NCBI GenBank assembly: GCA_003243865.1
Contig: QHBQ01000314.1
Location: 1 to 6,472, forward strand
Reading direction: 5' to 3'
DNA length: 6,472 bases
Source: Candidatus Chloroheliales bacterium
Lineage (GTDB): Bacteria; Chloroflexota; Chloroflexia; QHBQ01
In this document: piece by piece, positions 1 through 5,739 of the stretch
Position numbering within the stretch: position 1 is the stretch's first letter
Layout of the letters: each line of letters starts with the position of its first letter
Translations under genes and position numbers: made by a program
Notes under the pieces: generated by a model
Database searches by the model: none
Told to the model about the DNA's origin: nothing
What the model saw: only the letters and a program-made list of their open reading frames with translations

Positions 1-1073
1 TCCACTGGCGGTGGGTTGGCCGCCAGTTCGTTGTCGGTGATCGGCCCCAGATAGCCAAGCAGGTGAGCATATAGTGATCCGTCGGTATAAGCGCGGATCG
101 GCTCGGTGACGGCGCTGCTGCCGGGCAACTCGCGGCTCTTCGACCCTACCTGCATATAGATATCGTGGCTGATGTTGCTCTTTACTATCACTGCGTCTAG
201 CGCGGTGCTGGAATAGGCGCGCAGGTAGTTGTACTCAAGTTCGCTACCCACATGGATGCCGGGCAGGGCGGCGGCGTTCAACCTGATCTCCTCGGCGACC
301 ATGTCGCTCACCCCACTGAAGACCATTATCGGGCGATCCTTGCTCAACGCCTCGCCCAGCTTGCCCGCAATGGTTGCAGCGTCCGGCCCACCAAGGGGGG
401 CAAGCTCGTAGGCGAGATTGCCATAAACCGCCTTGCGCCCGTCCTCGTCGGCCACCTGATTGCCACCGCCGCCCTTCATCGGCAACTCCTGAGGCACCAT
501 GTAGACCACCAGCGGAGCATTGACCAGCGCACCGAGGCCACCGAACACCCGCTTCTGCGCCGCCGCCAACCAGACACGGGCCAGGTCGTCGCCACCCTTA
601 TCGGCAGTTGCCTTCGCAATCGCTTTGGTGGTAGTATCGTCGAGGCCGGTTGCCAGCAGCAGCGGGCGGTAGGGTGGCTGCTTATCCGCGCCATCTACGA
701 TGCGGGCGAGCGAAGTGGGGGTTACATCGGGACGGTTAATCAGGGTCGCCAGCCTGTTGTAGAGGTTGCGGCGGGCGGTAGCATCGGCGGGTAGGTAGAT
801 GGGAGTGAGGTAGAGGTCGCTGCCGGTGGGCAGGTCGGTGCGGGTCACCGCGATGGCGTAGCGGGGGTCGTTCTTCACCAGTTGATAGCCGTTGCGGTCG
901 TAGATAACCCCGCGATCGGCGCTGGTGTAGATGTCGCGCACCGCAGTCTGCTTCGCCTGCTCCCGATACTTGTCGGCCAGGTTGAACTGCATATTCCAGA
1001 GCTGCACCGCTAGCAGCAACATGGATATGCCCATGATGATTTGGAAGGCGGTAGTGTTCAGAGTTCGTTTCAT
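1..1073 (-). CDS. mrdA: Penicillin-binding protein 2, N-terminal part (runs off the left edge)
   Basis: This is an open frame of 357 codons with no stop, cut by the window edge. It encodes the elongation transpeptidase that cross-links peptidoglycan with MreBCD. A short cytoplasmic start (MKRTLNTT) leads into one membrane anchor (about residues 9-28). The class B PBP signature RGVIYDRNG follows at 54-62, and GSLYAHLLGYLGPI at 332-345 is the family motif that precedes the transpeptidase domain. That domain, with its SxxK serine, lies outside the window. The distance between the two motifs is about 280 residues; from memory it is nearer 120 in E. coli PBP2, so the pedestal region is enlarged, with a Gly-rich stretch near 201-205. 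The ATG lies 2 nt after the mreD stop with no clear Shine-Dalgarno sequence, which suggests translational coupling. An in-frame ATG at 1085, overlapping mreD, is an alternative start. Family assignment is firm; completeness cannot be judged. Confidence 0.9.
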   Translation of the reverse strand, partial: MKRTLNTTAFQIIMGISMLLLAVQLWNMQFNLADKYREQAKQTAVRDIYTSADRGVIYDRNGYQLVKNDPRYAIAVTRTDLPTGSDLYLTPIYLPADATARRNLYNRLATLINRPDVTPTSLARIVDGADKQPPYRPLLLATGLDDTTTKAIAKATADKGGDDLARVWLAAAQKRVFGGLGALVNAPLVVYMVPQELPMKGGGGNQVADEDGRKAVYGNLAYELAPLGGPDAATIAGKLGEALSKDRPIMVFSGVSDMVAEEIRLNAAALPGIHVGSELEYNYLRAYSSTALDAVIVKSNISHDIYMQVGSKSRELPGSSAVTEPIRAYTDGSLYAHLLGYLGPITDNELAANPPPV

Positions 1074-1075
1074 CG

Positions 1076-1591
1076 TTATTGCCATTCGACTGGGAGCCGC
1101 TGGCCGAGCCGCCCATCCAGCCACGACACCAGCGTATAGACGAGCGGGGCAAGGATAACGTCAATGATTACCTCCGGCAGCAGCAGGCGGAGCAGCATCG
1201 GGCCGGGGTCATTACGCAGCGCCGCACCCTCGGTGGCCAGCAGCAGCAGCAGGCGGAAGGTGATGCTGGCGATGGCGACGATTGCCAGCGGCATAATCAG
1301 GTTGCTCTCGAACAGGTTGTTCTGGCTGAGGCTAGCGACCACCGCGACGGTGAGCAGCAGCAGCGAGTAGCTGCCCAGCGGCAGGGTATGCGGGGCTAGT
1401 ACGCCGAGCAGCGCCCCGCCGAGGAAGGCCCAAACCAACCCCTCGCGCAGCCCGCGCACCAGGGTAATCGCCACCACCAACAGCAGCACGAAGTCGGCGC
1501 GTAGCTCAAGCTGGCTGACCGTCACCGGAAAGCTAGTCTGCACCAGCGCGCCGAGGAACATGAACGCGGCAAAGATTAGGTAGATAAGCAT
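1076..1591 (-). CDS. mreD: Rod shape-determining membrane protein MreD
   Basis: This encodes a 171-residue, very hydrophobic protein with about five membrane segments and no sizeable soluble domain, the usual size and build of MreD. MreD is the integral membrane partner of MreC in the elongation complex. The block RADFVLLLVVAITLVRGLREG, followed by a Gly-rich helix (FLGGALLGVL), matches the conserved N-terminal half of the family. Identification also rests on its place between mreC and mrdA. I chose the ATG at 1591 (MLIYLIF). The frame extends 20 codons upstream to 1651, but those codons lie in a palindromic repeat and give residues unlike a MreD N-terminus. Neither start has a recognisable Shine-Dalgarno sequence, probably because the repeat has displaced it, so the start is uncertain. 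The stop lies 2 nt before the PBP2 ATG. Confidence 0.85.
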   Translation of the reverse strand: MLIYLIFAAFMFLGALVQTSFPVTVSQLELRADFVLLLVVAITLVRGLREGLVWAFLGGALLGVLAPHTLPLGSYSLLLLTVAVVASLSQNNLFESNLIMPLAIVAIASITFRLLLLLATEGAALRNDPGPMLLRLLLPEVIIDVILAPLVYTLVSWLDGRLGQRLPVEWQ

Positions 1592-1598
1592 AATGATG

Positions 1599-1673
1599 AA
1601 TGGTAAATGCTGAATGATGAATGGTGAGAAGGTGGTTTTGCCATTTAACATTTACCATTCACCATTTACCATT
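1599..1673. repeat. Imperfect palindromic repeat between mreC and mreD
   Basis: Two 25-nt arms (1599-1623 and 1649-1673) are reverse complements at 22 of 25 positions, separated by a 25-nt spacer. The arms are built from an AATGGTAAATG / TGAATGRTRAATG motif, so the element is also internally repetitive. It is AT-rich within a GC-rich operon. It begins one base after the mreC stop codon and ends just before the likely mreD ATG. It looks like a small dispersed palindromic element that entered the operon. In mRNA the arms could fold into a long hairpin between the two cistrons, which may affect transcript processing or mreD translation. Confidence 0.75.
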
Positions 1674-1674
1674 G

Positions 1675-2523
1675 TTATTTGGTGCCAACGTTGATCAGCA
1701 CACTGTCGAGGGTGTTGGCATCAACCGGCGGGTAGACATCGGCTTGTTGCTCCTGCTTGATGTCAAGCTGGTCCACACTCAAAACCTGGCCGATGATGAT
1801 GCCCTTCGGCACCGCCCCCCCCGCGCCGCTGGTAACCACAAAGTCGCCCTTGCCGACATACTCGCCAGCGGTCTGACTCTGCTTGATGTGCTTGAGCGAC
1901 AACCGCCCGCCGACCTGCCACTGGCCTTCCAGCACGCCGTCGGCATTGGTGCGCTGCACCTTTGCCGGAACCTTGCTGTTGGCGTCAATCACCAGCAGCA
2001 CAGTGGCGCGGTGCGCTTCAACGTCGGTGACTTGCCCTACCAGGTAGCCGCTAGGGCTGAGTGCGGCCATGTCCTTGCGCACGCCCTCAGCCTCGCCCTT
2101 GTCTATCAACAGGGTCTGGCTGGTGCCGTTGGGGTCGTGACCCACGACGGCGGCGGGCAGGTTGATCAGGTCGGGGCGCAGTTTCTGGAAGCCCAGCTCC
2201 TGGCGCAATTCGTCGTTCTGCCGCTGCAAGTCGAGCAGCTTGGCGTTCTCCTCCTGCAACGACTGGTTCTGCAATTTGAGCGCGTCGTTCTCGGCCTTAA
2301 GTTGCTGGCTGTCGCGCACGGCAGCAAGGAAATTGCCGACATTTTGTCCCGCCTCGCTAAACCCTTTCTGCACTGGTGCGAACACTCCCGCCAGCCAATT
2401 CTCCGCTCCATCCAGTTTGCTCGTCGCGCTCAAGCCGACCAATCCCAGGCTCAGGCTGACCAGCATGATGAGGAGGACAATCGTTCGACCCAGGCGCAAC
2501 GGCCTATCGTTCGTCGTTCTCAT
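1675..2523 (-). CDS. mreC: Rod shape-determining protein MreC
   Basis: This encodes a 282-residue bitopic membrane protein that links the cytoplasmic MreB filament and MreD to the periplasmic PBP2. A basic N-terminus (MRTTNDRPLRLGR) is followed by one membrane helix at about 14-33. A coiled coil rich in Q, E, L and K spans about 70-113 (for example QQLKAENDALKLQNQSLQ). The C-terminal beta-rich MreC domain runs from about 118 to the end, with the conserved blocks SGYLVGQV near 157-164 and VTSGAGGAVPKGIIIGQV near 229-246. Length and domain order are normal. The ATG at 2523 has a GAGAGGAG Shine-Dalgarno sequence 7 nt upstream. The gene follows mreB after 71 nt and should be expressed from the mreB promoter. 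Confidence 0.95.
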   Translation of the reverse strand: MRTTNDRPLRLGRTIVLLIMLVSLSLGLVGLSATSKLDGAENWLAGVFAPVQKGFSEAGQNVGNFLAAVRDSQQLKAENDALKLQNQSLQEENAKLLDLQRQNDELRQELGFQKLRPDLINLPAAVVGHDPNGTSQTLLIDKGEAEGVRKDMAALSPSGYLVGQVTDVEAHRATVLLVIDANSKVPAKVQRTNADGVLEGQWQVGGRLSLKHIKQSQTAGEYVGKGDFVVTSGAGGAVPKGIIIGQVLSVDQLDIKQEQQADVYPPVDANTLDSVLINVGTK

Positions 2524-2543
2524 CGCTCGACTCCTCTCTAACC

Positions 2544-2569
2544 CCCGCCAGTCCTCACTAACCGGCGGG
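2544..2569 (-). other. Short hairpin in the mreB-mreC gap
   Basis: CCCGCCAGT at 2544-2552 and ACCGGCGGG at 2561-2569 pair at 8 of 9 positions around an 8-nt loop. No T run follows on the minus strand, so this is unlikely to be an intrinsic terminator. It lies just upstream of the mreC Shine-Dalgarno sequence and could protect or separate the mreB and mreC messages. Significance is uncertain, since small GC hairpins are expected in GC-rich spacers. Confidence 0.4.
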
Positions 2570-2594
2570 AGCGTACGCCAGGCTTCTCCACCTC

Positions 2595-3656
2595 TCAGTT
2601 GGTCCTGATACGACGACTCTGACTTGTCGCCCGCAGGATCTTCTCATACTCGCCGAGGTTCTCGACGATGCGTCCGGTGCCGCGCACCACGCAACTGAGC
2701 GGGTCATCGGCGATGTGGACCGGCATCCGCGTTTCGACGGCGAGGCGGCGGTCCAATCCCTTGAGCAGCGCGCCGCCGCCCGCCAGAGTAATGCCGTTCT
2801 CCATGATGTCGGCGACCAATTCGGGCGGGGTCTCCTCCAGCGACATCTTCACTACCTCGATGATGCTGTTGACCGGCCCGGCGATGGCTTCGCGCAACTC
2901 TACGCTGCTAACCTCGACCGATTTGGGCAGGCCGGTGAGCAGATCGCGTCCACGCAGCACGACCCGCAGTTCCTCCTCCAGCGGCGCAGCGGAGCCAGCG
3001 CCGATCTTGGCCGCCTCGGCCATACGTTCACCGATGAACAGGTTGTGTTCGCGGCGCGCGTATTGCATCACCGCCTCGTCAATCTCGTCGCCAGCGGTGC
3101 GGATGCTGTGGTTGACCACAATGCCGCCCAGGGAGATGACCGCCACCTCGGTGGTGCCGCCGCCGATGTCCACCACCATACTGCCAACCGACTCGGTGAC
3201 CGGCAAACCCGCGCCAATTGCCGCCGCCATCGGCTCTTCGATGGGGAAGGCGGCCCGCGCCCCAGCGTTAATCGCGGCGTCGTGGGCTGCCCGCTTCTCC
3301 ACCTCAGTCACACCGCTGGGGATGCCGACCACCACCATCGGCGCGCCGTTGAGCATCCCGCGGTTGACCTTCTCGATAAAATACTTCAGCATCATCTCTA
3401 CGATGTCGAAGTCGGCGATGACGCCGTCCTTCATGGGGCGAATGGCAATGATATTGCCCGGCGTCTTGCCGACCATCGCCTTCGCCTCGGCACCCACCGC
3501 GATGCGAGCGCGAGTCTTACGGTCAATTGCCACAACTGATGGTTCGGAGATGACCACCCCCTTGCCACGCACGTGTACCAGCGTATTCGCCGTTCCCAGA
3601 TCAATGCCGAGGTCACGGCTGAACAGGCCCAGGATGCTATTCCAGGGTCTTGCCAT
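2595..3656 (-). CDS. mreB: Rod shape-determining actin homologue MreB
   Basis: This encodes a 353-residue actin-fold ATPase that polymerises on the inner membrane face and orients cell-wall elongation. All nucleotide motifs are visible: phosphate-1 DLGIDLGTANTLV (15-27), connect-1 with the catalytic Glu region PIEEPMAAAIGAG (138-150), phosphate-2 VVDIGGGTTEVAVIS (161-175), the GDEID loop (189-193) and the adenosine motif GITLAGGGALLKGLD (288-302). The Pro/Trp-containing N-terminus (WNSILGLFSR) could be a short amphipathic membrane-binding helix. Residues 209-224 (GERMAEAAKIGAGSAA) depart from the common GExTAExIKxEIGSA form, though the Glu and Lys spaced ExxK (214 and 217) are kept. The ATG has GAGAGGAG at 3666-3673, 9 nt upstream. 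It is the first gene of the operon, behind a consensus promoter. Confidence 0.97.
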   Translation of the reverse strand: MARPWNSILGLFSRDLGIDLGTANTLVHVRGKGVVISEPSVVAIDRKTRARIAVGAEAKAMVGKTPGNIIAIRPMKDGVIADFDIVEMMLKYFIEKVNRGMLNGAPMVVVGIPSGVTEVEKRAAHDAAINAGARAAFPIEEPMAAAIGAGLPVTESVGSMVVDIGGGTTEVAVISLGGIVVNHSIRTAGDEIDEAVMQYARREHNLFIGERMAEAAKIGAGSAAPLEEELRVVLRGRDLLTGLPKSVEVSSVELREAIAGPVNSIIEVVKMSLEETPPELVADIMENGITLAGGGALLKGLDRRLAVETRMPVHIADDPLSCVVRGTGRIVENLGEYEKILRATSQSRRIRTN

Positions 3657-3761
3657 TAGCGGAAACTCCTCTCAAGCAGAAACGTTACTGCGATAACCGC
3701 TGTGGATTGATTGCAAAAAGGCACGACAGGGCAACGGTGGCCCCGCAATAATCTCAGCCCG

Positions 3762-3790
3762 ATTATAGACGCTGGGCTAGCATATGTCAA
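3762..3790 (-). promoter_or_regulatory. Consensus sigma70-type promoter of mreBCD-mrdA
   Basis: Read on the minus strand, the sequence is TTGACA (3790-3785), a 17-nt spacer and TATAAT (3767-3762). Both hexamers match the housekeeping sigma consensus exactly and the spacing is optimal. Transcription should start near 3755, giving a leader of about 100 nt before the mreB ATG. No other comparably good promoter was seen in the window, so this is probably the main promoter of the cell-shape operon. It sits only about 10 bases from the upstream terminator, which cleanly separates the two units. Confidence 0.88.
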
Positions 3791-3799
3791 GTTAATCAC

Positions 3800-3845
3800 A
3801 AAAACCGCCCTTCTCCCTCAAAGGAAGAAGAGCGATATAGGGCGG
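3800..3845 (-). terminator. Rho-independent terminator after the SnoaL-like gene
   Basis: On the minus strand CCGCCC (3845-3840) pairs with GGGCGG (3810-3805). A second helix pairs CTTCTTCC (3830-3823) with GGGAGAAG (3817-3810, sharing base 3810) with one G-U pair, and the stem is followed at once by TTTTT (3804-3800). The two helices are separated by an asymmetric bulge at 3831-3839. The hairpin starts 23 bases after the stop codon of the 3868-4326 gene and should end transcription of the upstream block just before the mreB promoter. Confidence 0.8.
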
Positions 3846-3867
3846 ACTGAGTCGGTTTAGAAGATTG

Positions 3868-4326
3868 TTAGTAACCCGTTACCCCTGCGGGCAGAGCCAC
3901 GCCAAGCTGGGATAGGATGCCCTGGAGGCCACCACCCCGCACCGCTGCCACTTCCAGCTTGCTGACCTTGCCGTTGCGCAGGGTGTAGATGAGGTTCTCC
4001 TCTGGCAGAGCGATCCGCTTGCGGGTGGGAGCGATCGGCGGCACGCCTAGCACCGGCACGGCCAGTTGACCGGTCTGGGTGCCAGTGATATTCACCCTGG
4101 CGCTGACCCTGCCGTCGGGTAGCTCCTCGACATCGTGAACATTGAAACGCCAGTTGGGCATTGCCCAAAGCAGTTCCTTATAGCTGGCTATCGTGGCGTC
4201 GCGGCCCGCTGGCTGCGGGAAGGGGCCGATGAAGGCAAAGTCGTCGCTGAGGTACGAGGCAGCCTTGTCCCAATCCTTATCCTCGATCGCCTTCATGAAA
4301 GCCCTGACCGTATCTGCCGAGTTCAC
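3868..4326 (-). CDS. Divergent SnoaL / NTF2-like small protein
   Basis: This encodes a 152-residue soluble protein with the NTF2-like cone-fold layout. An N-terminal helix pair (TVRAFMKAIEDKDWDKAASYLSDDFAF, residues 6-32) is followed by a loop with GRDA, a helix ending in a PNWRF block (57-61) typical of SnoaL-like proteins, then alternating beta strands. The end (LQGILSQLGV, 134-143) resembles the LLTQLGV end of the SnoaL-like protein at 5719-6156, so the two are probably distant relatives. It lacks the EHW block of active SnoaL cyclases (here NGKVSKLEV), so catalysis is doubtful and the ligand unknown. The start is GTG at 4326, with GGGAGGAC ending about 6 nt upstream; no ATG fits as well. 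It is the last gene before the terminator. Fold assignment is good, function open. Confidence 0.75.
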   Translation of the reverse strand: MNSADTVRAFMKAIEDKDWDKAASYLSDDFAFIGPFPQPAGRDATIASYKELLWAMPNWRFNVHDVEELPDGRVSARVNITGTQTGQLAVPVLGVPPIAPTRKRIALPEENLIYTLRNGKVSKLEVAAVRGGGLQGILSQLGVALPAGVTGY

Positions 4327-4378
4327 TGCAATGTCCTCCCTTTCGAGAGTTGGGTGGATTAACCTTCGTACGGGTTAC

Positions 4379-4410
4379 GCAGTTCAGCAGGGCGAACTGC
4401 AGTTCGCCCC
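4379..4410. repeat. Perfect 20-bp palindrome with a nested alternative stem
   Basis: GGGCGAACTG (4390-4399) is the exact reverse complement of the adjoining CAGTTCGCCC (4400-4409). GCAGTTC also occurs at 4379-4385 and again at 4399-4405, flanking GAACTGC (4394-4400), so two mutually exclusive hairpins can form. The right end continues as CGCCCCTAC, the same ending as the palindrome near 6422-6445. It lies in the 131-nt gap between the pirin gene and the 3868-4326 gene. No T run follows on the minus strand. It looks like a member of a dispersed palindromic repeat family. Confidence 0.75.
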
Positions 4411-4457
4411 TACGGAAATGTGCCTGGGGCAGGCGCAGCTGTGTAATACCAACTTCG

Positions 4458-5150
4458 TTAAGCCAGGTCGAATACCATCACCTCGGCGGTTTCCTCAGCG
4501 GTGAGGAACAGCGATGGCACATCGCTGATCGCGGCACCATCGCCCGGCTCAAGCAGGCGGTCGGCCAAGCGCACCCGCCCTTGCGCAACCTGCACCCAGG
4601 CGTGCCGCCCGCTAGCAAGGCAGTAGCTAACCTGTTCGCCTTTAGCCAGTAGCGCGGTGTAGAGCCGGGCATCTTGGTGGATGATAAGTGAACCTTCGCT
4701 GCCGTTGGGCGAGGCGATCAAGCGCAGCCTACTTTGGCGCTCGGTCAGGGGGTAGTAGCGCTGCTCATAGCTGGGCGGCAGGTCGAGGCTGTGGGGCAGC
4801 ACGGCAATTTGCAGGAAGTGCAGGCCCTGCTCGTTAGCGAACTGGCGATGTTCCGCCCCCGCCCCAGCGCTGAACAACTGCACCATGCCCGCGCGAATCA
4901 CCCCCTCGTTGCCGAGGCTGTCGCCGTGAGCCAACCCGCCATCCAGCACGAAGGAGATAATCTCGGCATTGTCGTGGTCGTGCATCGGCCAGCCGTTTTC
5001 GGGCTGAACGATGTCCTCGTTGATGGCGGCGAGGGCGCGGAAGCCAGTGTAGCGCGGGTCGTAATAGTCGCCGTAGGAGAAGCAGTAGCGGGTGTGCGCC
5101 CAGCCGTGGTCTTCGTAGCCGCGCTCGTTCGCTTTGCGGATGCTGATCAT
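4458..5150 (-). CDS. Pirin family protein, YhhW-type (putative quercetin dioxygenase)
   Basis: This encodes a 230-residue bicupin that is collinear with E. coli YhhW through its whole length as I recall that sequence: MISIRKANERG and HGWAHTRYCFSYGDYYDPRYTGF at the start, SLGNEG and SAGAGAEH in the first cupin, EGSLIIHQDARLYTALL opening the second, and a VMVFDLA end. Pirins of this group carry one mononuclear metal in the N-terminal cupin, and some cleave flavonols such as quercetin. The expected ligands His57, His59 and His101 are present (MHDHD and AEHRQ), but position 103, usually Glu, is Gln. Enzyme activity is therefore uncertain. The ATG at 5150 has an AAGGGGGT Shine-Dalgarno sequence about 6 nt upstream. 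The gene follows the SRPBCC gene after 37 nt, so the two are probably co-transcribed. Confidence 0.93.
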   Translation of the reverse strand: MISIRKANERGYEDHGWAHTRYCFSYGDYYDPRYTGFRALAAINEDIVQPENGWPMHDHDNAEIISFVLDGGLAHGDSLGNEGVIRAGMVQLFSAGAGAEHRQFANEQGLHFLQIAVLPHSLDLPPSYEQRYYPLTERQSRLRLIASPNGSEGSLIIHQDARLYTALLAKGEQVSYCLASGRHAWVQVAQGRVRLADRLLEPGDGAAISDVPSLFLTAEETAEVMVFDLA

Positions 5151-5183
5151 CGTGCTACCCCCTTTGAAGCTACTGCCCCGGTG

Positions 5184-5208
5184 TGGGTTAGGTCGGCTGC
5201 CCGGGAGT
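5184..5208 (-). repeat. Shared 3'-end sequence, copy in the SRPBCC gene
   Basis: This 25-nt stretch covers the last six codons (TPGQPT), the TAA stop and four bases beyond it. It matches 5715-5739 at 22 of 25 positions, and all three differences are at synonymous third positions. The rest of the two genes is unrelated. Confidence 0.7.
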
Positions 5209-5637
5209 GGTTGCGGTCGCGAGGTACTGGCGGAGTTCGGCGGCGATTTCGCGGAAGCGCTTGCGGAGCATGCGAGTCATCAGCGGCCCCATCAGCCACC
5301 CCAACAGGTTCGGATTTAGCTGGCCCTCCTGCGTCAACCGCGTACCCGTGGCTACCGGCTCGAAAGTGAAAGTGTGGCGCATCTCGCCCATCTTCATGAT
5401 GGTGCGGTGTGTAAACCGGCGCCCCGGCTCGAATTCAACGAATTCGTATTCCATCACGCCGAAGCCCTTAAAGTTGCCGCGATAGCGAGCGCCTTGCCGT
5501 AGTGGGCCGGGCGTTAGCTGTTCGACACTCTTCAGCGTTGCGGGATCCCACTCCAATTGTTTGTGGGGGTCAGCAGCGGCGGAGAAGACCTCGCTCGGCG
5601 GGTGGTCAATGATGGCGCTTTCTGAAACTCGGAACAT
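5188..5637 (-). CDS. SRPBCC superfamily (polyketide cyclase / START-like) protein
   Basis: This encodes a 149-residue soluble protein with the SRPBCC helix-grip fold. A first strand (FRVSESAIIDHPP, 2-14) leads to the SEVFSAAADPHKQLEWDPA helix block (15-33) that is the family hallmark. Antiparallel strands follow, including EYEFVEFEPGRRFTHRT (63-79) and HTFTFEPVATGTRLTQEG (88-105), and then a long C-terminal helix (about 112-139). Such proteins bind hydrophobic ligands in a deep cavity; ligand and partner are not evident. The frame stays open 18 codons upstream to 5691, but the ATG at 5637 is preferred: it has AAGGAGGT 5 nt upstream and begins exactly at the first family strand. That Shine-Dalgarno sequence sits in a small hairpin. 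The tail (TTPGQPT) is shared with the neighbouring SnoaL-like protein. Confidence 0.88.
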   Translation of the reverse strand: MFRVSESAIIDHPPSEVFSAAADPHKQLEWDPATLKSVEQLTPGPLRQGARYRGNFKGFGVMEYEFVEFEPGRRFTHRTIMKMGEMRHTFTFEPVATGTRLTQEGQLNPNLLGWLMGPLMTRMLRKRFREIAAELRQYLATATTPGQPT

Positions 5638-5639
5638 TG

Positions 5640-5660
5640 ATAACCTCCTTTTTAGGTTAT
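5640..5660 (-). promoter_or_regulatory. Hairpin enclosing the Shine-Dalgarno sequence of the SRPBCC gene
   Basis: In the minus-strand RNA ATAACCT (5660-5654) pairs perfectly with AGGTTAT (5646-5640) around the 7-nt loop AAAAAGG. The Shine-Dalgarno sequence AAGGAGGT lies half in the loop and half in the 3' arm, 5 nt before the ATG. The stem is AU-rich and marginal, so it could modulate initiation (for example by temperature or a ribosome-binding competitor). The DNA palindrome could instead be a repressor site. Structure is seen; a role is inferred. Confidence 0.5.
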
Positions 5661-5675
5661 GCCAGCTAGGATAGA

Positions 5676-5706
5676 GCGCCAGCCACCACACGAGGGCGGC
5701 TGGCGC
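5676..5706 (-). terminator. Stem-loop after the SnoaL-like ester cyclase gene (possible weak terminator)
   Basis: GCGCCAGCC (5676-5684) and GGCTGGCGC (5698-5706) form a perfect 9-bp stem with a 13-nt loop, starting 12 bases after the stop codon of the 5719-6156 gene. On the minus strand the stem is followed by TCTATCCTAG, not a T run. It may therefore be a leaky terminator or an mRNA-stabilising 3' structure rather than a strong stop. No good promoter is visible between it and the SRPBCC gene, which argues for some read-through. Confidence 0.5.
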
Positions 5707-5714
5707 GGATAAGA

Positions 5715-5739
5715 TGGGTTAGGTCGGTTGTCCGGGGGT
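5715..5739 (-). repeat. Shared 3'-end sequence, copy in the SnoaL-like gene
   Basis: This is the partner of 5184-5208. It covers the codons for TPGQPT, the TAA stop and four following bases, with 22 of 25 identical. The LGVIPTPGQPT context reads as a natural SnoaL-family tail, so this is the more likely source copy. Confidence 0.7.

Noticed and set aside
1592..1651. The 20-codon upstream extension of mreD (start at 1651)
   Set aside because: The extension is encoded by the palindromic repeat, has no ribosome site and does not look like a MreD N-terminus; the ATG at 1591 gives the usual length.
1621..2541. Long plus-strand open frame opposite mreC
   Set aside because: It is antisense to a clear mreC, matches no family I know and is expected from GC-rich codon usage on the other strand.
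2668..3696. Long plus-strand open frames opposite mreB
   Set aside because: Low-complexity Ser/Pro/Thr/Arg-rich translations antisense to mreB; shadow frames.
3690..3715. Possible DnaA-box-like bases in the mreB leader
   Set aside because: Only a partial match to TTATCCACA and no cluster of boxes or origin-type AT-rich region.
5638..5691. The 18-codon upstream extension of the SRPBCC gene
   Set aside because: It overlaps the stem-loop and the strong Shine-Dalgarno sequence of the ATG at 5637, which begins exactly at the family fold.
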